From assembly GCA_937930495.1 (NCBI GenBank), contig CALGKL010000171.1:1-5179 (forward strand): a stretch of DNA of 5,179 nucleotides, given 5' to 3'. Below the pieces are notes generated by a model that had not been told where the DNA came from, searched no databases, and saw only the letters and a list, made by a program, of their open reading frames with translations. The stretch's first letter is position 1, and each line of letters opens with the position of its first letter. Of this stretch, positions 1 to 5,179 are shown in pieces. The DNA comes from an uncultured Gloeocapsa sp. GTDB taxonomy: Bacteria; Cyanobacteriota; Cyanobacteriia; Cyanobacteriales; Gloeocapsaceae. The translations under genes and the position numbers were made by a program.

Positions 1-2
1 AT

Positions 3-122
3 GCAAGGGGTTTGGAACGAACCTCTCTAGACGCAGAGCTGTCTAGCTCTACGCTGTGCGGAAGTATGGCGCAACTAGGAGCGTTGAAGCGTCAGAAACC
101 GCGTCACGATAGTGCGCGGTAG
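3..122 (+). CDS. tnpB: C-terminal tail of a TnpB-like (OrfB) transposon nuclease, 5' end outside the window
   Basis: An open frame enters from the left edge and runs 39 codons to a TAG at 120-122. The peptide starts ARGLERTSLDAELSSSTLCG and ends with ALKRQKPRHDSAR. This Ser/Thr-rich linker with a basic KRQKP end resembles, from memory, the variable tail that follows the RuvC and zinc-finger part of cyanobacterial TnpB/OrfB proteins. TnpB is an RNA-guided DNA nuclease carried by IS200/IS605 and IS607 elements. None of its catalytic Asp/Glu residues or zinc-finger cysteines are in view, so activity cannot be judged. The downstream hairpin and TTCAT end support the call, because tnpB normally finishes inside the element's right end. 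The frame is the same as that of the oxoprolinase gene (TAG, three codons, ATG). It could also be the tail of a degraded copy. Identity is moderately secure; completeness is unknown. Confidence 0.6.
   Translation, partial: ARGLERTSLDAELSSSTLCGSMAQLGALKRQKPRHDSAR
27..50 (+). other. Overlapping alternative stems, possible pseudoknot in the omega-RNA
   Basis: Two perfect six-base stems share bases: CTAGAC (27-32) with GTCTAG (41-46), and AGAGCT (35-40) with AGCTCT (45-50). The loop of the first stem contains the left arm of the second. They could therefore be mutually exclusive folds or, with partial pairing, an H-type pseudoknot. Pseudoknots are known in TnpB omega-RNAs; assigning this one to that role is inference. 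Confidence 0.35.
98..120 (+). other. Subterminal hairpin of the transposon right end
   Basis: ACCGCG (98-103) pairs perfectly with CGCGGT (115-120). After one unpaired T at 104, CAC (105-107) pairs with GTG (112-114), closing a GATA loop at 108-111. This gives nine pairs with a single bulge, the imperfect-hairpin shape recognised by Y1 transposases at IS200/IS605 ends. It overlaps the last codons and stop of the tnpB-like frame. It also ends 11 nt before the oxoprolinase ATG, so in an mRNA crossing the junction it would lie where a ribosome binding site normally sits. A Rho-independent terminator is unlikely because no T-run follows. Confidence 0.65.
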
Positions 123-131
123 TTCATAACC

Positions 132-3100
132 ATGGTTAAAGGTTGGGAATTTTGGATCGATCGCGGGGGGACTTTTACAGATATTGTCGCTAGAAGTCCC
201 CAGGGAGAAATAGTAATCCAAAAACTCCTTTCAGAGAATCCTGAACATTACCCCGACGCACCTATCGAGGGAATCAGACGTATCTTGGGAATATCCCCCA
301 CAGAAGCTCTCCCTTGGGAGTCCATCACCGGGATTAAAATGGGAACAACCGTAGCGACTAATGCTTTATTAGAAAAAAAAGGAGAACCAACAGTATTAGT
401 CATCACCAAAGGCTTTAAGGACGCTTTAACCATAGCTTACCAAAATCGCCCTGAGCTATTCGCCTTAAAGATAATTTTACCAGAGATGCTCTCTAGTAGA
501 GTTATCGAAGTAGAAGAACGCTACAGCGCCACAGGGGAAGAATTAATCCCCGTTAATCGAGAACAAATAACTCGAGATTTAACCCTAGCTTATCAAGAAG
601 GGTTCAGAAGTTGTGCCATAGTCTTACTACACGCTTATCGCTATCCCCAACACGAAGAAATCATCGCCGCGATCGCCGCGGAACTCAATTTTACTCAAGT
701 ATCAGTCTCTCACAAAGTCAGTCCCCTGATTAAATTAGTCACTAGAGGAGATACCACCGTAGTTGATGCTTATCTCTCACCGATTTTACAGCGTTACGTT
801 GACCAATTCACCAGCAATCTCCAGGGAGATATTCAAGATAAACTCTTATTTATGCAGTCTCATGGCGGTTTAGTAGCAGCCAAAAACTTTAAAGGTAAAG
901 ATAGCATCCTCTCAGGACCTGCGGGGGGAATAGTTGGCGCAGTACAAACAAGCAGACTAGCTGGTTACAACAAGATAGTGACCTTTGATATGGGGGGGAC
1001 TTCTACAGACGTTGCTCACTACGCTGGAGAATATGAACGTAGTTTAGAGACGATGGTAGCGGGAGTGCGTCTGTGTACCCCGATGATGTCCATTCATACT
1101 GTAGCAGCAGGGGGAGGATCTCTAGTCTATTTTGCAGGAGGACGTTATCGGGTAGGTCCTGCTTCAGCGGGAGCAAATCCTGGACCTGCAGCCTACGGGA
1201 AAGGCGGACCCCTCACTGTTACCGATTGTAACGTCATGGTAGGGAAACTGCAACCGGAATTTTTCCCCAAGGTGTTAGGGAAAGAAGGAAACGCACCCCT
1301 AGATGTGGAGATAGTTAAAGCTAAATTTAAACAACTGAGTCAAGAAATTGGCGATAACCGCACCGAAGCAGAAATAGCAGCAGGATTTATCGCGATCGCT
1401 GTCTCGAAAATGGCTAATGCGATCAAGAAAATATCCCTAGAAAAAGGTTACGACCTAACCAATTATACCCTTTGTTGTTTTGGTGGAGCGGGAGGACAAC
1501 ACGCTTGTTTAATCGCCGCTGAATTAGGAATCAAAGAGATTGTTATCCATCCCTACGCGGGAGTACTTTCAGCCTATGGAATCGGTTTAGCCGATATTCG
1601 AGTCTTGCGTGAAAAAACCATCGAAGCACCCTTATCTCCAGAAATATTACCCCAATTAGAGTTGATTTGGGCAGATTTACTCGCTGCAGGAATAAAAGAA
1701 TTAAATCAACAGGGTGCAACCAAGACTGGAGAAATAGTTAAAAGAATTGGGATTAAATACGCAGGTACAGATTCAGCCCTAGTGGTTAATTTTACTACCC
1801 TAGAGGCAGCCAAAGCCCAATTTTTAGCCGAATATCAACAACGTTATGGTTTTACGATTCCCGATCGACCCCTAGTGGTAGAAGCTGTATCTCTAGAGTT
1901 AATCTGTCCTAGTGATAGCGTAACTGTCTCTGAGTTACCCAATCACAGGTCAGGGAGTTTAACCTGTGAAACCACCGTCAGGGTATATACCGCCAATTCC
2001 TGGTGGGAAACTCCCGTTTATCTCAGAGAAAAATTACAACCAGAAGATAAAATCACAGGTCCTGCTTTAATTATTGAATCAACTGGTACTAATATGGTTG
2101 AACCTGGTTGGGAAGCGGAAATTAACAGCAAAAATTATTTAATCTTGCGTAAATCTCGAGAAAATCAAGTATTAAAGTCAGTTAATCATAATCTATCTCA
2201 ACCAGATCCAATCTTACTGGAGATTTTTAACAATCTCTTTCGGGCGATCGCCGAACAAATGGGAACTACTCTACAAAATACCAGTTATTCGGTAAATATC
2301 AAAGAAAGACTTGACTTTTCTAGCGCTATATTCGACCATCTTGGCCAATTAGTCGCTAATGCTCCTCATATACCCGTTCATCTTGGCTCTATGAGTGAGA
2401 GTATCTCTAGTTTAATCCAATCCCAGGGAGATAATCTCGCACCAGGAGATGTTTATCTGCTCAATAATCCCTACAATGGGGGAACTCATTTACCAGATAT
2501 CACCGTCATTACCCCAGTTTTTCTAGAGAGTCATTCTCCAGATTTTTACGTAGCTTCTCGAGGACATCACGCCGATATTGGCGGTATTACACCAGGTTCT
2601 ATGCCCCCCACTAGCACCAATATCAGGGAAGAAGGAATCTTAATCGACCATTTCCCCCTAGTTAAACAGGGAATTTGGCAAGAAAAAGAGTTAATTAAGC
2701 TTTTAACCGACCATCCCTATCCTGTTCGAAATCTTACACAAAATATCGCTGATTTACAAGCTCAAATAGCTGCTAATCAAAAAGGAGTCCAAGAATTACA
2801 AAAATTGGTACAACATTATGGTTTAGCAACGGTCAAAGCTTATATGGAACATATTCAAGCTAACGCCGCCGAATGCGTAGCCAGAGCAATCGCACTTCTA
2901 GAAAATGGAGAATATACAACTAATTTAGATAATGGCGCCCAAATTAAGGTAAAAATAGAAATTAACCACAGCGCCCGCCGTGCCAAAATTGACTTTACGG
3001 GAACGTCAGCTCAACTCAATGATAATTTTAATGCACCCACAGCAGTATGTAAAGCTGCGGTTCTCTACGTCTTCCGTACCTTAGTTAGTGATGATATACC

Positions 3101-3737
3101 CCTCAATAGTGGTTGTCTTGAACCTTTAGAAATTATTATTCCTCCCGATAGTCTCTTAAATCCGAAATATCCTGCAGCGGTAGTAGCGGGAAATGTGGAA
3201 ACTTCTCAGATAATCACTGATTGTCTCTATGGAGCCTTAAAAGCGATCGCCGCTTCCCAGGGAACGATGAATAATTTTACCTTTGGAGACGACCAGTATC
3301 AATATTATGAGACCATTTGTGGAGGATCGGGAGCAGGACCTAACTTTTCAGGGACAGACGCAGTACACACCCATATGACTAACTCCCGTCTCACTGACCC
3401 GGAAGTGTTAGAATTACGTTTTCCTGTACGGGTAGAAAGTTTTAGCATTCGTCCCCATAGCGGTGGTCAAGGACTTTATCATGGGGGTAATGGTGTGATT
3501 CGTCGTTTACGCTTTTTACGCCCAATGACAGCGGGTATTCTTTCGGGTCGTCGTCTGATTCCACCCTTTGGTCTTGAAGGTGGAAGTCCAGGGTTACCCG
3601 GACGTAATTATCTAGAGCGTAGTGATGGTACTGTAGAAGAGTTACCTGGTACTTGTGTAATTACCCTCAATCCTGGAGATATCGTTGTCATAGAAACCCC
3701 AGGAGGTGGAGGGTGGGGACGTTACCCACAAGTGTAG
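132..3737 (+). CDS. oplAH: 5-oxoprolinase, fused HyuA-HyuB (hydantoinase/oxoprolinase family)
   Basis: This cytosolic enzyme probably hydrolyses 5-oxo-L-proline to L-glutamate using ATP, salvaging pyroglutamate. At 1201 residues it matches full-length fused oxoprolinases. The N-terminal hydantoinase A part (about 5-670) has the actin-fold phosphate motifs DRGGTFTD (10-17) and FDMGGTSTD (285-293), plus SGPAGG (261-266), [13 protein letters not shown] (347-359) and FGGAGGQHA (450-458). The hydantoinase B part (about 690-1200) has [11 protein letters not shown] (725-735), HIPVHLGSM (746-754), [14 protein letters not shown] (777-790), RGHHADIGG (810-818), [14 protein letters not shown] (1081-1094) and GGGGWG near the end. 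The ATG at 132 is chosen because family proteins begin just before the [11 protein letters not shown] segment. No Shine-Dalgarno is visible, and the inferred transposon end lies about 4 nt upstream. No frameshift or missing motif is seen. A hydantoinase or related ATP-dependent lactamase activity cannot be excluded from sequence alone. Confidence 0.93.
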   Translation: MVKGWEFWIDRGGTFTDIVARSPQGEIVIQKLLSENPEHYPDAPIEGIRRILGISPTEALPWESITGIKMGTTVATNALLEKKGEPTVLVITKGFKDALTIAYQNRPELFALKIILPEMLSSRVIEVEERYSATGEELIPVNREQITRDLTLAYQEGFRSCAIVLLHAYRYPQHEEIIAAIAAELNFTQVSVSHKVSPLIKLVTRGDTTVVDAYLSPILQRYVDQFTSNLQGDIQDKLLFMQSHGGLVAAKNFKGKDSILSGPAGGIVGAVQTSRLAGYNKIVTFDMGGTSTDVAHYAGEYERSLETMVAGVRLCTPMMSIHTVAAGGGSLVYFAGGRYRVGPASAGANPGPAAYGKGGPLTVTDCNVMVGKLQPEFFPKVLGKEGNAPLDVEIVKAKFKQLSQEIGDNRTEAEIAAGFIAIAVSKMANAIKKISLEKGYDLTNYTLCCFGGAGGQHACLIAAELGIKEIVIHPYAGVLSAYGIGLADIRVLREKTIEAPLSPEILPQLELIWADLLAAGIKELNQQGATKTGEIVKRIGIKYAGTDSALVVNFTTLEAAKAQFLAEYQQRYGFTIPDRPLVVEAVSLELICPSDSVTVSELPNHRSGSLTCETTVRVYTANSWWETPVYLREKLQPEDKITGPALIIESTGTNMVEPGWEAEINSKNYLILRKSRENQVLKSVNHNLSQPDPILLEIFNNLFRAIAEQMGTTLQNTSYSVNIKERLDFSSAIFDHLGQLVANAPHIPVHLGSMSESISSLIQSQGDNLAPGDVYLLNNPYNGGTHLPDITVITPVFLESHSPDFYVASRGHHADIGGITPGSMPPTSTNIREEGILIDHFPLVKQGIWQEKELIKLLTDHPYPVRNLTQNIADLQAQIAANQKGVQELQKLVQHYGLATVKAYMEHIQANAAECVARAIALLENGEYTTNLDNGAQIKVKIEINHSARRAKIDFTGTSAQLNDNFNAPTAVCKAAVLYVFRTLVSDDIPLNSGCLEPLEIIIPPDSLLNPKYPAAVVAGNVETSQIITDCLYGALKAIAASQGTMNNFTFGDDQYQYYETICGGSGAGPNFSGTDAVHTHMTNSRLTDPEVLELRFPVRVESFSIRPHSGGQGLYHGGNGVIRRLRFLRPMTAGILSGRRLIPPFGLEGGSPGLPGRNYLERSDGTVEELPGTCVITLNPGDIVVIETPGGGGWGRYPQV
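165..181 (+). repeat. First copy of an internal 17-nt G-rich direct repeat in oplAH
   Basis: A G6 run followed by ACTTTTACAGA encodes the GGTFTD phosphate-binding motif. It differs by one base from the copy at 993-1009. The likeness comes from both sites coding GGT(F/S)TD with the same rare-looking GGG-GGG choice. Confidence 0.6.
669..676. repeat. HIP1 octamer GCGATCGC
   Basis: Palindromic octamer that is highly overrepresented in many cyanobacterial genomes. It is read here as Ala-Ile-Ala at oplAH residues 180-182. Confidence 0.8.
993..1009 (+). repeat. Second copy of the 17-nt G-rich direct repeat in oplAH
   Basis: Here a G7 run (992-998) precedes ACTTCTACAGA, coding GGTSTD of the second actin-fold phosphate motif. 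Sixteen of 17 bases match the copy at 165-181, 828 bases upstream. The distance is a multiple of three, so both copies lie in the same reading frame. Confidence 0.6.
1392..1399. repeat. HIP1 octamer GCGATCGC
   Basis: Read as Ala-Ile-Ala at oplAH residues 421-423, in a helix-like stretch before the FGGAGGQHA motif. Confidence 0.8.
2244..2251. repeat. HIP1 octamer GCGATCGC
   Basis: Read as Ala-Ile-Ala at oplAH residues 705-707, at the start of the hydantoinase B half. Confidence 0.8.
3243..3250. repeat. HIP1 octamer GCGATCGC
   Basis: Read as Ala-Ile-Ala at oplAH residues 1038-1040. Confidence 0.8.
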
Positions 3738-3925
3738 GTTTTTAACCTCAAGATACAGTAACCATAAATTCCTACAAGCTCTGATAGGAAAAGAAATTTC
3801 AAAGTTGATTTTATGACCACTGAAAGAGAATTGCGCTCGTCGAGAAGGGAAAAAACAAGCATTTCGTACTCAAATACGGTTTGACTAACGCCTCTGAAGT
3901 TCCTAACATTGGTGCAGGATCAAGC
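3738..3925. other. Convergent intergenic region, no gene supported
   Basis: These 188 bases separate the 3' ends of oplAH (+) and the sulfite-oxidase-like gene (-). A transcription end for both strands is expected here, but no GC-rich hairpin with a T-run is visible. The only structures are weak, AT-rich inverted repeats. An ATG at 3813 opens a 23-codon frame that I do not regard as a gene. From 3824 an ATG-less plus-strand frame runs into the antisense of the next gene. Confidence 0.6.
3769..3790. repeat. Inverted repeat TTCCTA/TAGGAA, possible weak bidirectional terminator
   Basis: TTCCTA (3769-3774) and TAGGAA (3785-3790) are perfect complements around a 10-base loop, between two convergent genes. 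The stem is short and AT-rich and has no clear T-run on either side, so a terminator role is only a possibility. A second five-base stem, AGGTT/AACCT (3736-3748), overlaps the oplAH stop codon. Confidence 0.25.
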
Positions 3926-4516
3926 CTAGCTATATCTCTCCTGTTGCCAAGGATCGCCTCGATAATGATAACCATTAACTTCCCAGAAGCCTAGTTTTTC
4001 CTCGGTGAGAAATTGAATACCCTTGAGCCATTTGGCGCTTTTCCAAGCGTAGAGGTGGGGAACGACCAGACGTACAGGACCTCCTCTTGCTTGGGGTAAA
4101 GGTTGAGCAAACAACTGATGAGCGAGGAAATTATCTTCTCTGGCAAAATCTGACCAAGTTAGATTGGTGGTATAACCACCGTAACAATGTAATAAAACGT
4201 GTTGGGGTTGAGTAGTCAGTTCAACTTGAGTTAAAAAATCGGTAACTTTAACTCCCCGCCACTGTACGTCTAATTTTGACCAACGGGTAACACAGTGAAA
4301 ATCAGCCGTAAACTCAGACTGAGGTAAATTCATTAAATCAGACCAAGAAAAAGTTTTAGGGGTAGCTAACCCCCATACCTGCAATTGCCAATCTTCAGGA
4401 GCAATCAAAGGAGTTTCCCCATAGGTCAAGACGGGAAAGCCTTGAGCCAGACGTTGACCAGGGGGAACGCGATTGTTCAAACTCGGATCAGGTTTGGAAA
4501 AAAATTTGCCTTCCAT
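3926..4516 (-). CDS. Sulfite-oxidase-like molybdopterin-dependent oxidoreductase (YuiH-like)
   Basis: This 196-residue protein consists almost entirely of the oxidoreductase molybdopterin-binding domain of the sulfite oxidase family. It starts MEGKFFSKPDPSLNNRVPPG, as relatives do. TADFHCVTRWSKLDVQW supplies the expected molybdenum-ligand cysteine (Cys75). HCYGGYTTNL (about 110-119), GGPVRLVVPHLYAWKSAKW (about 145-163) and GFWEVNGYHYRGDPW (about 176-190) are strongly conserved family segments. There is no Tat or Sec signal, membrane helix, haem domain or C-terminal dimerisation domain, so it is probably a cytosolic stand-alone catalytic subunit. Its substrate and electron partner are unknown, and sulfite should not be assumed. 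The ATG at 4514-4516 is preferred over one at 4585, because the extra 23 codons overlap gltD and precede the conserved N-terminus. It begins 4 nt after the gltD stop, with no clear Shine-Dalgarno, suggesting coupling to gltD translation. Confidence 0.9.
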   Translation of the reverse strand: MEGKFFSKPDPSLNNRVPPGQRLAQGFPVLTYGETPLIAPEDWQLQVWGLATPKTFSWSDLMNLPQSEFTADFHCVTRWSKLDVQWRGVKVTDFLTQVELTTQPQHVLLHCYGGYTTNLTWSDFAREDNFLAHQLFAQPLPQARGGPVRLVVPHLYAWKSAKWLKGIQFLTEEKLGFWEVNGYHYRGDPWQQERYS

Positions 4517-4520
4517 GGTT

Positions 4521-5179
4521 TTAAGGTAATTTAGTACTACCCATGAGATAGCGATCGCATTCTCTAGCGACTTCGCGACCTTCATTAAAAGCCCAGACTA
4601 CCAGACTTTGACCACGGCGACAATCTCCGGCGGCAAAAACACCTTGGATACTAGTTTGATATTTACCGTATTGAGCATTAACATTCCCACGTTGGTCTTG
4701 TTCGATACCTAAACTTTTTAGTAAATAATCTTCAGGACCTAAAAACCCCATAGCTAGGAGTACTAATTGAGTAGGTATTACTTTTTCAGTACCTGGTATA
4801 GGCTGAGGAATAAAACGACCTTGGTCATTTTTTTGCCAGGAAACCTCGACGGTGTGGACAGCTTTGACCCTACCTTCATTATCTCCCTCAAATTTAGTAG
4901 CGGTAGTCAGAAATAAACGGGGGTCGTGACCAAATCTAGCGGCGGCTTCTTCCTGACCATAATCTACTTTATAGACTTTGGGCCATTCGGGCCAAGGGTT
5001 ATCAGGGGCGCGTTGTAGGGGAGGTTTAGCCATGATTTCCAATTGAGTAACGCTATGACAACCCTGACGGAGAGAAGTTCCCACACAGTCTGTCCCGGTA
5101 TCTCCACCCCCAATAATGACGACATCTTTACCTTCGGCTGAGATATAGTTACTCTTAGGTTTTCCCTCTAGAATTGCTT
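4521..5179 (-). CDS. gltD: Glutamate synthase small subunit GltD, C-terminal part (5' end beyond right edge)
   Basis: GltD is the FAD- and NAD(P)H-binding subunit that passes electrons to GltB, which turns glutamine and 2-oxoglutarate into two glutamates. The visible 218 residues, of roughly 490 in the family, begin [20 protein letters not shown]. They contain the nucleotide-binding fold [20 protein letters not shown] (about 5062-5123 on the minus strand) and [21 protein letters not shown]. The late FAD motif is [20 protein letters not shown], followed by [20 protein letters not shown] at the stop. The reading frame continues unbroken to the window edge. A GTG at 5084 falls inside the nucleotide-binding motif ([10 protein letters not shown]) and is not a real start. 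The N-terminal 4Fe-4S cysteines and first FAD motif lie outside. Related flavoprotein subunits such as the NfnB and PreT types share this fold, but the C-terminal sequence fits GltD best. Confidence 0.93.
   Translation of the reverse strand, partial: AILEGKPKSNYISAEGKDVVIIGGGDTGTDCVGTSLRQGCHSVTQLEIMAKPPLQRAPDNPWPEWPKVYKVDYGQEEAAARFGHDPRLFLTTATKFEGDNEGRVKAVHTVEVSWQKNDQGRFIPQPIPGTEKVIPTQLVLLAMGFLGPEDYLLKSLGIEQDQRGNVNAQYGKYQTSIQGVFAAGDCRRGQSLVVWAFNEGREVARECDRYLMGSTKLP
4551..4558. repeat. HIP1 octamer GCGATCGC
   Basis: Lies in the 3' end of gltD, where it is read on the minus strand as Cys-Asp-Arg, a different codon phase from the four copies in oplAH. Confidence 0.8.

Larger units (their letters stand above)
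1..127 (+). mobile_element. Right end of an IS200/IS605- or IS607-type tnpB element (partial)
   Basis: The first 127 bases combine a tnpB-like 3' coding tail, dense inverted repeats, a strong subterminal hairpin at 98-120 and the short single-stranded end TTCAT at 123-127. In IS200/IS605 elements the right end is a hairpin followed by a few bases carrying the cleavage tetra- or pentanucleotide, with no terminal inverted repeats and no target duplication. The arrangement here fits that pattern. The exact boundary is inferred and could shift a few bases towards 131. The left end, any tnpA gene and the rest of tnpB are outside the window, so it cannot be said whether the copy is mobile or whether it is IS605 or IS607 type. 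Confidence 0.55.
1..127 (+). ncRNA. 3' part of a probable TnpB omega-RNA (reRNA) scaffold
   Basis: TnpB nucleases use an RNA made from the 3' end of tnpB and the element's right end; its scaffold ends at the right end and its guide is the flanking host sequence. The region is rich in self-complementary segments. These are AGAGCT/AGCTCT (35-40 with 45-50), CTAGAC/GTCTAG (27-32 with 41-46), CAAC/GTTG (72-75 with 83-86), and the terminal hairpin 98-120. The 5' end is not determinable because the window starts inside the element. If the element ends at 127, the guide would begin near 128. The call is inferred from position and base pairing; no expression evidence is available. Confidence 0.45.

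Noticed and set aside
1..30. ATG at position 1 opening a nine-codon frame
   Set aside because: It stops at 28-30 and lies in a different frame from the 39-codon TnpB-like tail, so it is not a gene.
98..127. Terminal hairpin as a Rho-independent terminator
   Set aside because: The stem is followed by AGTTCATAACC rather than a T-run. Its place at the end of a tnpB-like frame fits a transposon end better.
1..131. Promoter elements for oplAH
   Set aside because: I could not find a -35/-10 pair with sensible spacing that stood out from the background in this short, structured stretch.
248..433. 61-codon minus-strand open frame inside oplAH
   Set aside because: It is fully antisense to the conserved hydantoinase A N-terminal domain, has no recognisable motif, and looks like a by-product of the real gene.
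3813..3884. 23-codon plus-strand frame starting at ATG 3813
   Set aside because: It is very short, has no Shine-Dalgarno or recognisable similarity, and there is no sign of coding constraint.
4517..4585. 23-residue N-terminal extension of the sulfite-oxidase-like protein, starting at 4585
   Set aside because: It overlaps the conserved gltD C-terminus in another frame. Family members start at the MEGKFF-like segment, so ATG 4516 is preferred.
5082..5084. GTG as a start of a separate 187-residue protein
   Set aside because: The frame continues upstream to the window edge with the conserved GltD nucleotide-binding motif, so the GTG codes an internal Val.

Overview
The window reads as a cyanobacterial chromosome segment of moderate-to-low GC. 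Five copies of the HIP1 octamer GCGATCGC occur in 5.2 kb, and that density is a cyanobacterial hallmark. All three main genes are close to families common in cyanobacteria. I cannot name the genus.

Layout. (1) Positions 1-127 (+) look like the 3' end of an IS200/IS605- or IS607-type element. They hold the last 39 codons of a tnpB-like frame, overlapping structured sequence expected of an omega-RNA, then a 23-nt terminal hairpin and a TTCAT end. (2) Positions 132-3737 (+) hold a full-length 1201-residue fused HyuA-HyuB protein, most likely an ATP-dependent 5-oxoprolinase. Its ATG lies only about 4 nt beyond the inferred element end. (3) Positions 3738-3925 are a convergent intergenic region with weak inverted repeats and no convincing gene. 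(4) Positions 3926-4516 (-) encode a small cytosolic molybdopterin-dependent sulfite-oxidase-like oxidoreductase. (5) Positions 4521-5179 (-) hold the C-terminal 218 residues of GltD, the NAD(P)H-dependent glutamate synthase small subunit; its N-terminal half lies beyond the right edge.

How they fit. gltD and the molybdoenzyme gene are only 4 nt apart on the same strand, so they are probably cotranscribed and perhaps translationally coupled. Both oxoprolinase and glutamate synthase form glutamate, but they are convergent and need not be co-regulated. The most notable feature is the left junction. The transposon end appears to sit directly against the oxoprolinase start codon, so the natural upstream promoter may have been displaced. 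An omega-RNA guide read from this copy would correspond to the first bases of the oxoprolinase gene. I found no CRISPR array, tRNA, rRNA or clearly new multi-gene system.
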